DNA of 64,000 nucleotides from Bacteroidota bacterium (GTDB lineage: Bacteria > Bacteroidota > Bacteroidia > Bacteroidales > DTGW01). Position 1 is the first letter of the stretch; every line of letters starts with the position of its first letter. The DNA is taken from assembly GCA_029550865.1 (NCBI GenBank), contig JAKPGM010000021.1:1-64000 (forward strand), given 5' to 3'. The notes under the pieces are model-generated. The model was given only the letters and a program-made list of their open reading frames with translations, had not been told where the DNA came from and did not search any database. Shown in pieces: positions 55,718-64,000 of this stretch. Both the position numbers and the translations under genes were made by a program.

Positions 55718-56965
55718 TTAGTAGGCTCCAAATTCACGATCCCACCAGGTTCTGGGTTCTGGTCGTTCCGTACGTTGGCCTGTGCGCAGTAGGTATCGGA
55801 AAGTTCCCTGTTCAATAAAGTTCATCGTAGTCTGCAGGCAATCTTCCTGCGTGTCGCCAAAATTATGTGCAATGTCATCGTTGACTTCGGCATTGACCGG
55901 CAACCCATCGTAGTATTCGCCTTCGCCATTTTGATTTACAATCCTGAAGGTTATGGGGAATAGTACATAGTCGTGTTGCTTCCAGGTTAATATTTCCATA
56001 CCCACGGGCTTTCCATGGGTTTTTTCCCCGATGGTATACACATCCATGAAAGGTCGCAGGCCATTGATAATCATTTCGCTGGTTGAGGCCGTACTACGCG
56101 TGGTGATAACAAATAAACGATTGATATTGAGCGAGTTGTTTTTCGATTCAAGCCGTAATGAGGTGTCCAGGTCGGTCTTTTTATTGTTATGCAGGAAGCT
56201 GCACCATATAGCCCCCGAATGGTTTTGCCCCGCAATGTATGATGAAAGTAATAACCCAATGTTGGTAAATCCACCGGTATTGTATCGCAGGTCAAGGATG
56301 AGTTCGGTTACGCCATTTGTCGCAAACTTACCGAATACCCTGTCGATTTCACTGGCAGCATCTGCAATAAAACTATATAATACAAGGTATCCTATCTTTT
56401 TCCCGGATGAACTGGTGTAAATGGTATCGAGCAGTACCATGTCCATGCTTACTTCCTTCTTTTCAGAGGAAATAACTGTATCGGCACCCTCGGGACGACC
56501 AAAGGTAAAAACGTTGGTTATTCCAGCTTTGTTCTCACCAAGCAAATTGCTAATATTCTGTGGTGTCACTTCTGTATTGTTTATTTTTTTGATCGTCCAC
56601 CCTCTACGAACCCCAGCCGGGTAAAGATCGGAGTTTTTGAAGATGTATGTTATTCGTACATTTGCATTAGCATCAAATCCGTAACCAAATCCGTGGCCAA
56701 AATATTTGCCTTCCACAAAATATTGCTGATATTCATTGGTGGTGATGATGAAACTCCAGCGGTCGAGTTTTTTATATTTAATGGCTTCCAACAGCTGTGC
56801 AGGGGTTTGATATTGCTGCGGATCGACTGATGGTATCTGGTCGTACCAAAGATACCATTCTTTCATAGCATTGTAAATGGCTACATTTACGGGTTCGTTT
56901 TCTTCTTTCGAACATGAACCCAGAAGGATTACACTCAGGAAGGCTAATAAAAGAATTTTTTTCAT
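55718..56965 (-). CDS. S41 family (CtpA-like) peptidase lipoprotein
   Basis: 415 residues. Lipobox LLGSC near 17. PDZ-like region (about 100-170), then the S41 core: ELILDLRYNTGG, nucleophile in STASTSEMIING, Lys in GEKTHGKPVG. The Ser-Lys dyad appears intact. Probably periplasmic protein processing. Overlapping starts at 56986 and 56974 are possible; 56965 gives a clean signal peptide. Confidence 0.87.
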   Translation of the reverse strand: MKKILLLAFLSVILLGSCSKEENEPVNVAIYNAMKEWYLWYDQIPSVDPQQYQTPAQLLEAIKYKKLDRWSFIITTNEYQQYFVEGKYFGHGFGYGFDANANVRITYIFKNSDLYPAGVRRGWTIKKINNTEVTPQNISNLLGENKAGITNVFTFGRPEGADTVISSEKKEVSMDMVLLDTIYTSSSGKKIGYLVLYSFIADAASEIDRVFGKFATNGVTELILDLRYNTGGFTNIGLLLSSYIAGQNHSGAIWCSFLHNNKKTDLDTSLRLESKNNSLNINRLFVITTRSTASTSEMIINGLRPFMDVYTIGEKTHGKPVGMEILTWKQHDYVLFPITFRIVNQNGEGEYYDGLPVNAEVNDDIAHNFGDTQEDCLQTTMNFIEQGTFRYLLRTGQRTERPEPRTWWDREFGAY

Positions 56966-56978
56966 GGCCAACATGTTT

Positions 56979-57953
56979 TTAGTCATACTCCAGATTCCAT
57001 TGACCTCGAATGGTATCGAGCAGAGAAATAAGTTTTTCGCTAAAACTCAAGGGAAGTAATGGGCTTTCCTTTAGCCCCTGCAGTAGGCAGTTGGTTACTT
57101 CCTGGGCTTCGTACTCATAACCATTGGCTGCATAGTTAAAGCGTATGTCCTCGCTCGTGCCATCGTTTTTGGTAAGGGTTAAAAAAGTAGGCATGTGCCA
57201 CATCCGATGGAAACGAATTCTTCCTTCTGTTCCACTGATGATGGTTTCGGTTGGAGTATTTGCCATAAAGGTTGAAGTCAGACTGGCAATTTTGCCGTTA
57301 TTGTATTTGAAAATAGCCCCTATAGATTCGTCTATGCCGGTTTTTCCTATTACTGCCGACGATACAATTTCATCGGGCATACCCAGCAATAGCAAAGCGA
57401 TAAATACGGGATATATGCCGATATCGAGTAGGCTACCTCCACCGAGCTGCTTATTGAATAGCCGCCATTGGGGATCGTATTCAGCCTTAAAACCAAAGTC
57501 GCTTTGAATTTGAATGATGTCTCCAATGACGCCCGAAGCTATGAGTTGCTCAGTATGTCTCACAGTAGGTAAAAAGCGAGTCCACAATGCCTCCATCAGA
57601 AACAGGTCTTTTTCCTTTGCTTTCTTTATCATGTCGCTGACCTGACGGGCATTCATGGCAAAAGGTTTTTCACATAAGACGGCTTTTCCAGCCTCGAGAC
57701 ATAATAACGTATGCTCGGCATGAAATACGTGAGGACTTGCTATGTAAATCACGTCGACGTTTGGGTCTGCTGCTAATTCGGCGTAGGAACCGTATGCACG
57801 AGGTATGTTATACCTGCTGGCAAATTGAATGGCTTGTTCCTTCGTACGCGAACCTACTGCATATAATTGGGCGTTAGTAACATGTTGCAGGCCAATGGCA
57901 AATTTTTCGGCTATTCGTCCTGTTCCTAAAATACCCCAATGGATGGTTTTCAT
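56979..57953 (-). CDS. Gfo/Idh/MocA family oxidoreductase
   Basis: 324 residues. NAD(P) site GILGTGRIAEKFA at the N terminus; catalytic Lys in VLCEKPFAMN; GGGSLLDIGIYPV is the dimer/substrate region. Sugar or polyol dehydrogenase of unknown substrate. ATG 57953. Stop overlaps the 5' region of the S41 gene by a few bases depending on its start. Confidence 0.87.
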   Translation of the reverse strand: MKTIHWGILGTGRIAEKFAIGLQHVTNAQLYAVGSRTKEQAIQFASRYNIPRAYGSYAELAADPNVDVIYIASPHVFHAEHTLLCLEAGKAVLCEKPFAMNARQVSDMIKKAKEKDLFLMEALWTRFLPTVRHTEQLIASGVIGDIIQIQSDFGFKAEYDPQWRLFNKQLGGGSLLDIGIYPVFIALLLLGMPDEIVSSAVIGKTGIDESIGAIFKYNNGKIASLTSTFMANTPTETIISGTEGRIRFHRMWHMPTFLTLTKNDGTSEDIRFNYAANGYEYEAQEVTNCLLQGLKESPLLPLSFSEKLISLLDTIRGQWNLEYD

Positions 57954-57991
57954 GGTTGACAAAATTTAAGTATAAAATTACATTTTCTTTT

Positions 57992-59404
57992 TTACATGTC
58001 CCCCCTTGCTCGCATTATTTTAAATAAATCGAGCTCGAAGTATTCGCCTGGCGACTTAGCTGGCGAAAGCAATAGCTTACCGTCGGGACCTATCAGGTAG
58101 TATGTCGGAAAGCCTCTGATATCATACTTTTTGACAACATCGGGTTGATGTCCATAATGTAAAAAAATCCAATTCATGCTGGCTTTTTCGGCATAGGGTA
58201 GCATGCTGGCCGTATCTTCGTCAATGACGACCGTAACAATGATAAAATTTTTATTGCTATACTTCTGGGCTAAATTTCCAAGCAAATCAAATTCCTTTAA
58301 GCAGGCATAGCTCTGGCATGAGCAAAAGTTGAGATATACATAATAGCCTTTAAAGTCCGAAAGATTCACCAGGCGATGATGTCTGTCATACAGGCTAAAA
58401 GCAGGGGGAGCATAACCAGGCATCAAACGGGTAATTTTTTCTCTAATCGATAATGCGTATTGCTTGTGAATGGTATTGGTAGTATATTTTATCAGGCTAT
58501 CGAGAATATTTAGGAGTCCCGAACGCGAAAAGCGGCTGGCATAAAATTCATCATGGAGGTTTTTGAGGATAACAAGCGTTCGTAATTCAGCGTTAGTAAG
58601 TACCGGATCATTTTGCAATAGACTATCAAGCGCACGATAGTCTTTTCGATCGTTGATGATATTGTAAATGGACTTTCCCTGTAGCGATTGGCCAAAATAA
58701 TAGAAGTATTTATCGTAAACCCTATTGAATAGGTCGAGATAAGCCTCGTTGTTATATAGTAGGGGCTTGTTCTCGAAATACTGTTTTGATAGATGTTTAA
58801 CACGATATTGCATGGCAAGTAATTCCAGTAAGCCAATTTTATAGGTGGCATAGTCTTTAAAAAATATAGGCGCATCGTTAGTGACCAGGCTCAACAGCAT
58901 GTTTTTTACCTGGTTAAGGGTGTCGCGGTTGATGTTGCGGGGACGGGTAAATTTTGCCAGGTATTTGAAGTATAGCGTGTCGAACTGTAAAATTGACCGG
59001 TTAAGGGAGTTGGCATTGGTGTCGTTTTCGAGGGAAAACTGAAATTCAATAGGTTCGAAGAATGGATTGAGCTTGTCAGCAGGCGACATGTCCTGCCATT
59101 CGGGTAGTGATATTACATATTTTTGGTTGGGCTCTACATGCAAATATCCTTTTAGTGCCCCCAGTCGTGTATAAATCAGTTGGGGCTGTTCTATTTGAAA
59201 TATTGCCCTGAAACACCCCGTTGAATCAACCTTGCAGGTAGCGATGATGGAATCTTTACCGGTAAACGGATCTTGAAAGGTGGCAAATGCAAGAGTTTTT
59301 CCCGCATAGCTTGTATGGTTACCTTCAATAATAACTTGCCCTGCTGATAAATTTTCTGGTAGAAAAACCGCCAGAAACAGCAGTAAAAGTAAGCTGACCC
59401 TCAT
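57992..59404 (-). CDS. TlpA-like thioredoxin-fold protein with altered active site
   Basis: 470 residues, exported. A DUF4369-like beta domain (about 20-110) is followed by a helical middle and a C-terminal thioredoxin fold (about 330-465; DRHHRLVNLSDFKGYYVYLN, cis-Pro in RGFPTYYLIGPDGKLL). The expected CxxC is read as SYAC in CSCQSYACLKEF, so the first Cys is missing while two extra Cys precede it. Classic disulfide exchange is doubtful, but an alternative Cys pair is possible. Co-directional with DUF6427 gene, 3 bp apart. Confidence 0.75.
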   Translation of the reverse strand: MRVSLLLLLFLAVFLPENLSAGQVIIEGNHTSYAGKTLAFATFQDPFTGKDSIIATCKVDSTGCFRAIFQIEQPQLIYTRLGALKGYLHVEPNQKYVISLPEWQDMSPADKLNPFFEPIEFQFSLENDTNANSLNRSILQFDTLYFKYLAKFTRPRNINRDTLNQVKNMLLSLVTNDAPIFFKDYATYKIGLLELLAMQYRVKHLSKQYFENKPLLYNNEAYLDLFNRVYDKYFYYFGQSLQGKSIYNIINDRKDYRALDSLLQNDPVLTNAELRTLVILKNLHDEFYASRFSRSGLLNILDSLIKYTTNTIHKQYALSIREKITRLMPGYAPPAFSLYDRHHRLVNLSDFKGYYVYLNFCSCQSYACLKEFDLLGNLAQKYSNKNFIIVTVVIDEDTASMLPYAEKASMNWIFLHYGHQPDVVKKYDIRGFPTYYLIGPDGKLLLSPAKSPGEYFELDLFKIMRARGDM

Positions 59405-59407
59405 ATA

Positions 59408-60385
59408 TTAGTTTAAATAGCGTATAAGTACAATAGAAATTACCAGTATGTCAAAAAGTATCAACATCAAACGCGTATATCTTGCCGACTGAAAATAGAA
59501 CGCCATAATATACGAAACCGGGATGGCGAGGAGAATAAAAATTTCGTTTCCTACCTGTGGCACAAGCCAATACAGCATTACCAGATGAATGATTAATAGA
59601 AAGAAGATATAATACGATTTTCGAGCGAGTATTTTGATATTACCCATCATACGTAATAGATGCAATATTGCTACAAGCAGTATTAAAGCAACGAACGATA
59701 AGACAATACTGGTAGTTGTGGATGTTTGCAATTTATGACAGGAAAAAGTAAGCAAATCGATATAAGTGGAAAAGAAATGGTTGCTTTCTGGTTTATCGAA
59801 TAGGTACAATATGGCAAATGTAAAATAGAAAGGTATAGCCATTCCAATGAATACCATGACCCATTCCCGCCAATAAAAGGGACGAAGAATAGGTAAAGTT
59901 AGCAGTAAGAATAGGAGTAGAAAAAAAAGAGGCGGGTAGAAAGTTGCTGCCAATCCTATCAGAAAAGCTGCATCAAACACCTGATAGGAAAGATTGTCGT
60001 ATCGATAGGTGCTAATCAGGCGGTCGAGAGCAAGGAGTAATAATATTCCAGCCCAAAAAATTGGGTGAAAGTGCTGAGTTTTATAGAACAAAAGGCTTAG
60101 CAATAGAAATAGGATACCCGGTAAATACGAACGTTGACCGACAAATAAAAATTTCGTGTTGAGCTGTATTACCAGGGAAGCCATGAGCAATAACGACGCC
60201 AGCCCGGTGAATCGTGCTAACAAGCCTGTATCTTCCGATAAATGATCAATCCAGCGAAATATTGAGATGTTGGGAATATTACAATAATTGGTTTTGATCG
60301 ATACAGTAAACCACATTACACCCACCGCCAACATGAGGAGAATCAGTATATAGGGTTGGGTCGAACGGGCTAATCGTAAAAACAT
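59408..60385 (-). CDS. multi-pass membrane protein (DUF6427-like)
   Basis: 325 residues with about ten membrane helices. The WFTVSIKTNYCN start and DRLISTYRYDNLSYQVFDAAFLIGLAATFYPP (read in two parts) fit a Bacteroidota family of unknown function seen near purD and gliding genes. No active-site motifs recognised. 12 bp from purD, 3 bp from the TlpA-like gene: a likely operon. Confidence 0.65.
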   Translation of the reverse strand: MFLRLARSTQPYILILLMLAVGVMWFTVSIKTNYCNIPNISIFRWIDHLSEDTGLLARFTGLASLLLMASLVIQLNTKFLFVGQRSYLPGILFLLLSLLFYKTQHFHPIFWAGILLLLALDRLISTYRYDNLSYQVFDAAFLIGLAATFYPPLFFLLLFLLLTLPILRPFYWREWVMVFIGMAIPFYFTFAILYLFDKPESNHFFSTYIDLLTFSCHKLQTSTTTSIVLSFVALILLVAILHLLRMMGNIKILARKSYYIFFLLIIHLVMLYWLVPQVGNEIFILLAIPVSYIMAFYFQSARYTRLMLILFDILVISIVLIRYLN

Positions 60386-60397
60386 AGCATAAAGGTG

Positions 60398-61666
60398 TTA
60401 CAGGTCGAAGCCAATATCGCGACGATAATATTTTCCCTGAAAATCTATTATTTCTGCATTTTTATAAGAAAGGGCGAGAGCTTCTTTCAGGTTTTTTCCC
60501 AACGATGTTATGCTTAACACCCTACCGCCTGAGGTAACCGTACGTCCATTGTGAAAGGTAGTTCCTGCATGGAATACAATAGAGTCTTTAACGTTAACCA
60601 GGTTGTTAATTTCAAATCCTTTTTCATAGGTGCCTGGGTATCCCTTCGAAACCAACATCACAGTAGCTGCAGTGCGGGTATCAATATTCAATTGAAATGT
60701 ATTTAATGTTTGATTGGCGATGGCATTAAAGAGTTCAAGTATATCGTTCTTAATACGTGGGATAATTACTTCTGTTTCGGGATCACCCAAACGAGCGTTG
60801 TACTCTATTACATAGGGTTCGTCGCCCACTTTCATCAAGCCGAAGAAAATAAAACCTTTATATTCGATACCCTCTTGTTGTAGTCCGGCAATGGTAGGTT
60901 TTATAATTTTATTTTCTACTTTTTGCATAAAATCTGGTGTGGCAAATGGAACCGGGGAAACAGCCCCCATTCCGCCCGTATTGGGGCCCGTGTCTCCTTC
61001 CCCCACACGCTTGTAATCCTTGGCCTCGGGGAGTAAGATATAGGATTTGCCATCGGTAGCCACAAATACCGATAATTCTATGCCTTGTAGATATTCTTCA
61101 ATAACCACCTCTTTCCCAGCCTGTCCGAATTTTCCCTGTAACATGGCATCAATTTCTTGTTCGGCTTCTGGCAGCGTGTTTACAATAACAACCCCTTTAC
61201 CAGCAGCCAACCCATCGGCTTTGATTACGTAGGGTGGTTGTAAAGTTTGCAAAAACGCCTTTGCTTCCGATCGATTCGATGCGTTTACCCGGAAAAATCG
61301 CGCAGTGGGAATATGGTATTTCGTCATAAATTCTTTGGCAAATGCCTTACTTCCCTCAAGCATCGCACCTGCTTTTGAAGGTCCAATGATGGGAACTGAC
61401 CTTAATCGTTCGCTACTGGCAAAAAAATCAACCAGACCCTTCACCAGGGGCTCTTCCGGACCCACTACCACCATGTCAATTTTGTTGACAATCACAAATT
61501 TCCCAATCGACTCGAACGAATAAGGTACAAACTCTATATTTATAGCTATGTTCCCAGTGCCTGCATTTCCTGGCGTGACGAAAAGTTGCGTTAAATGTTT
61601 GCTTTGTATAATTTTCCATGCAAGAGCATTTTCTCTGCCCCCTGAACCTATTAATAAAACCTTCAT
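60398..61666 (-). CDS. purD: phosphoribosylamine--glycine ligase
   Basis: 422 residues, ATP-grasp enzyme of purine synthesis. MKVLLIGSGGRENALAWKI at the N terminus, ADGLAAGKGV for ATP binding, and EYNARLGDPETEV for metals. ATG at 61666 is inside TTCGGATGA, the same sequence that ends the ATGA-bounded repeats. Starts an apparent operon purD-DUF6427-TlpA. Confidence 0.96.
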   Translation of the reverse strand: MKVLLIGSGGRENALAWKIIQSKHLTQLFVTPGNAGTGNIAINIEFVPYSFESIGKFVIVNKIDMVVVGPEEPLVKGLVDFFASSERLRSVPIIGPSKAGAMLEGSKAFAKEFMTKYHIPTARFFRVNASNRSEAKAFLQTLQPPYVIKADGLAAGKGVVIVNTLPEAEQEIDAMLQGKFGQAGKEVVIEEYLQGIELSVFVATDGKSYILLPEAKDYKRVGEGDTGPNTGGMGAVSPVPFATPDFMQKVENKIIKPTIAGLQQEGIEYKGFIFFGLMKVGDEPYVIEYNARLGDPETEVIIPRIKNDILELFNAIANQTLNTFQLNIDTRTAATVMLVSKGYPGTYEKGFEINNLVNVKDSIVFHAGTTFHNGRTVTSGGRVLSITSLGKNLKEALALSYKNAEIIDFQGKYYRRDIGFDL

Positions 61667-61728
61667 CCGAAAAAATTTTAATCGTGTGCTAAAATAATGA
61701 ATTTTTCCCACGCATTCGATTTGCGTGA

Positions 61729-62982
61729 TTATTTTTGAAGCGAATTTATCATGGTATAGCCAATTAGCCTTTGGTAGCGAGCAGTATAGGCATGATAATA
61801 AACAAAAACATAATAATCGTTCTCGGTTTCAAAATGATCCCCTTCGGCATAAGAAAAGTTTACCTGTCCGTTGTCGGTACGATACGCGATAAGATAATTG
61901 TAATATCCTTGTTTAAGCAACATGCTGGTTTTGTATGCTTTTTCATCAAGGTTGTAGGTAAGGCGCGATTGTTGGTTGCATTGCCAACCATTAAAACCAC
62001 CTATCAGGTATAGTTGCCCTTCCATCAGGGGTTCTGGCGTGGGTAGGGTAAAATGTACCATCACATAATCGGCGTCTCTGTCCTTGTTCGTCCCCTGTTG
62101 ATTGGCTATCAAAAATTTTCCATTCATGTCAATTTCACGTGAGTAACGGGCACGATGTCGCCACTTTTCAGGGGTAAGATATATTTCGTAATAGGCGTTA
62201 AGGTACTTCGTCGATTGGATTCGCGGGGTAAGTGCCTTGAAATTTTTGGTATCGAAGTATCTAAACTCATTCCCTGCCAGAAAAAGATTTGAATCAGGAT
62301 CATCGTAAATCAGTACCTTCCCTTCTCTTAATTCCGAAAGGTAACATTTTTGCGTGGTGTACGGATTTAGATTTTGAACAATCAGCGTGGTAATTTCTTC
62401 ACGCAAATTATGAGAGTCGTTACAGTTGGGTACTAATTTTATTTTATACTGCTGATATCGTTGCAAGTAACGGGGTATTTCGGGACGAAGTAATTGTATT
62501 TCGATGTTTGCCTGCGGCTCAACTACATAAAATTGGGCGGTAAAAAGCACTTTTTCAGGATTGTTGTCCTCAAAAACTTTTATGCGATAATTGCCCGAAG
62601 TCTTTATGCGACAGTTTTCGTTCGGGAAAGTCAATTGGTAATGAATGTAATTCACCACTGTACCTACCGAAAAGGCATATTCGGTAATGGGATTCGACTC
62701 AAATCCATCGTAAAATTCACTATAGGATAAATCGTCGGTTTCCCAGTTGTGATTACAGTGCTCAAAAGAGTACCATAAGTTGCGTACCTGAGGCGAAAAG
62801 TCGTCAAAGGCTAATACCAACCTGTCGTTTGTACCCAGAAATATTACGGGTGGTGATGTTTCCCAACCCTGTTTGTATAGCTGTACGGTATGTATCAGAC
62901 TATCAAGTATCTGTGCCGAAAGGCGAGCAGACCACTGCAGAAGCAATGCAATGTAGATGATGCGGAAGATTCTTACATTCAT
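61729..62982 (-). CDS. T9SS plug-type protein (DUF5103)
   Basis: 417 residues. Signal peptide, then VIFLGTNDRLVLAFDDF, NLWYSFEHCNHNWE and GFESNPITEYAFS, the DUF5103 family renamed T9SS plug protein. In flavobacteria the plug caps the SprA translocon. The C-terminal part has a CBM48-like strand set (LYLIGGFNGWQCNQQ). ATG 62982. Confidence 0.8.
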   Translation of the reverse strand: MNVRIFRIIYIALLLQWSARLSAQILDSLIHTVQLYKQGWETSPPVIFLGTNDRLVLAFDDFSPQVRNLWYSFEHCNHNWETDDLSYSEFYDGFESNPITEYAFSVGTVVNYIHYQLTFPNENCRIKTSGNYRIKVFEDNNPEKVLFTAQFYVVEPQANIEIQLLRPEIPRYLQRYQQYKIKLVPNCNDSHNLREEITTLIVQNLNPYTTQKCYLSELREGKVLIYDDPDSNLFLAGNEFRYFDTKNFKALTPRIQSTKYLNAYYEIYLTPEKWRHRARYSREIDMNGKFLIANQQGTNKDRDADYVMVHFTLPTPEPLMEGQLYLIGGFNGWQCNQQSRLTYNLDEKAYKTSMLLKQGYYNYLIAYRTDNGQVNFSYAEGDHFETENDYYVFVYYHAYTARYQRLIGYTMINSLQK

Positions 62983-63015
62983 GCGTAAAGCGATAAAATT
63001 ACAACTCACTGAACT

Positions 63016-63129
63016 CTATGTTTTTTGTATTACTAAACTTCTGATAATTCTCTTTCTTAATTTGCTCAACTCATTAATGCTTTTCAAAGCTTCCTGATAT
63101 AGAGATAATTTTTCTTTAATAATATGCAT
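63016..63129 (-). CDS. possible 37-residue helical ORF
   Basis: MHIIKEKLSLYQEALKSI begins a helix-rich, basic frame. It continues the frame of the 63169-63876 gene beyond its TGA stop, so it may be a lost C-terminal extension or a small ORF. Weak evidence. Confidence 0.2.
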   Translation of the reverse strand: MHIIKEKLSLYQEALKSINELSKLRKRIIRSLVIQKT

Positions 63130-63168
63130 GCTGTGCTCATATTTACTTGATGCTATAATAAATGTCGT

Positions 63169-63876
63169 TCATAATTTTCCAATTGAAAATAATTCAAAAG
63201 ACTTCGTGTGTAAATTAGTTATGAATTCATAATCTAAGAATTTTACGCGATCTTTAATATCCGTAAAAGCTCTGTAGTTGATTTTTTGGTCAAATTCTTT
63301 TTTTCTTTCTATAGCACTAACAATGTAAAAGTATGAATAAAAATCCTGCAAATCGTTAAATTTCAGGAGCGAGTTTTGGATATCGGTTGAATATTCAACT
63401 TCAAAAAATGAATATGGCATATTGCGGTTATTGAACCATATTACATCAATGGTTTTTGCTCTTGTTACAAATTCGCTATAGGAAAAATTAGGTATTCTGT
63501 CCAGTGTAGAGATACTGCCTAAAGGAGTATTTAAAAATAACTTGTTTTTATCCTGAGGCGGAACATATGTTTGCAGCCCTTTTAGATTGCCAATTTCTAC
63601 GATAAGGCCCTGATAATAAGTATGATTAAATTTTTTGTCTTCTGCAGAATTTTTTAAACTGAGTTTCTTGACAATATCAGCCTTGCATTCATTTAATGCC
63701 CATAGTCCTGGTTTTATTTTATAAAAATATCGCTCGTCCTGAACAATTCTTCTAATAGAAGCAAATGGAGTTTTCGTTGTCCACTTTGATACGTCAACAT
63801 TTTGATAAAGGAAGCCAAGTGTGGCAAATCCCCCATTTTTTCTCATTACATCAATTACTTGTTCATACTGTTTCAT
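63169..63876 (-). CDS. winged-helix/PD-(D/E)XK-like nuclease candidate
   Basis: 235 residues, no signal peptide. The N-terminal 70 residues look like a winged helix (YEQVIDVMRKNGGFATLGFLYQ; SIRRIVQDERYFYKIKPGLW). The C-terminal half has KTIDVIWFNNRNM and YSFFEVEYST, where the Asp and the ExE could be PD-(D/E)XK nuclease residues, followed by LLKFNDLQDFYSYF. A fold seen in restriction-like or defence-associated proteins. The gene is AT-rich at the window edge, next to a core T9SS gene. Function is not established. Confidence 0.5.
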   Translation of the reverse strand: MKQYEQVIDVMRKNGGFATLGFLYQNVDVSKWTTKTPFASIRRIVQDERYFYKIKPGLWALNECKADIVKKLSLKNSAEDKKFNHTYYQGLIVEIGNLKGLQTYVPPQDKNKLFLNTPLGSISTLDRIPNFSYSEFVTRAKTIDVIWFNNRNMPYSFFEVEYSTDIQNSLLKFNDLQDFYSYFYIVSAIERKKEFDQKINYRAFTDIKDRVKFLDYEFITNLHTKSFELFSIGKL

Positions 63877-64000
63877 ATATTTAACATTAGTTGGGATATT
63901 AACGCCCCCCTATTATCTATGTGAGTATGTGAAGAATAAAGTAGAACTGCAGGGGAATGTTCAAAAACGTTAAATTTACTATAACAGTCGGAGCTGCGTT

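Noticed and set aside
55708-55815. Extended N terminus of RuvC
   Set aside because: The extra 36 residues overlap the S41 gene and are not part of the RuvC family.

Overview
The window looks like chromosomal DNA of an anaerobic Bacteroidota, most likely Bacteroidales or Marinilabiliales. The evidence is: type IX secretion (T9SS) C-terminal sorting domains on several secreted proteins; the gliding/T9SS-linked genes gldB, gldF and a T9SS plug-type (DUF5103) protein; Bacteroidota -7 boxes (TAnnTTTG, sometimes with a TTTG -33 box) in front of many genes; no clear Shine-Dalgarno sequences; and a six-gene Ech-type [NiFe] hydrogenase with a 2[4Fe-4S] ferredoxin nearby.

Layout. 1-4.9 kb: AT-rich accessory DNA with a secreted metzincin protease, a T9SS-sorted protein and a broken S74 (tail-fibre chaperone type) gene split by a 520-bp repeat array. 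4.9-15 kb: L31, gldF, a TPR/PP2C sensor phosphatase, an adhesin-like lipoprotein, a methyltransferase, the proteostasis set clpX-clpP-tig, and tRNA-Leu(UAG). 15-24.2 kb: GC-rich palindromic repeats, rlmN, two TPM proteins, an M23 peptidase, a DUF486 protein, gltX and a secreted GH5-like glycosidase. 24.4-28.8 kb: S9 peptidase, a probable glycine-lipid acyltransferase pair (glsA-glsB) and an Rrf2 regulator. 29-34.7 kb: a small four-Cys protein and echABCDEF. 34.8-42.5 kb: metallophore-type binding protein, 12-repeat TPR protein, secreted serine protease, gldB, ferredoxin. 42.9-53.4 kb: ECF sigma factor with an anti-sigma-like/beta-barrel fusion, purH, ABC permease, class IV aminotransferase, AEC transporter, rsgA, hybrid histidine kinase. 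53.4-64 kb (minus strand): beta-barrel protein, lipoprotein, ruvC, S41 protease, oxidoreductase, TlpA-like protein, DUF6427 protein, purD, T9SS plug protein, and a winged-helix/nuclease-like gene at the edge.

The main novelty candidate is a family of short (125-137 bp) structured repeats whose copies all begin and end in ATGA. Single copies sit exactly at the start codon of the S9 peptidase gene and of echD inside the hydrogenase operon. A four-unit array (one copy of the same type plus three tandem copies of a diverged type) interrupts the S74 gene; removing 520 bp together with one ATGA restores an in-frame S74 motif. Three copies can form the same two nested stems from different bases, which suggests a conserved RNA or single-stranded DNA fold. 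The echD copy carries a 42-codon ORF whose stop overlaps the echD start. No transposase or recombinase for this family is in the window. Family novelty and mobility are inferences; the boundaries, reading-frame restoration and stems can be read in the sequence.

How genes work together: the Ech complex would pass electrons from ferredoxin to protons and conserve energy as an ion gradient. Its promoter lies under a perfect 9-bp-arm palindrome, with an Rrf2 regulator gene just upstream on the other strand. GldB, GldF, the plug protein and the sorted proteases and glycosidase belong to the T9SS/gliding world. No Hyp maturation genes, rRNA, CRISPR array, complete IS or prophage were seen.
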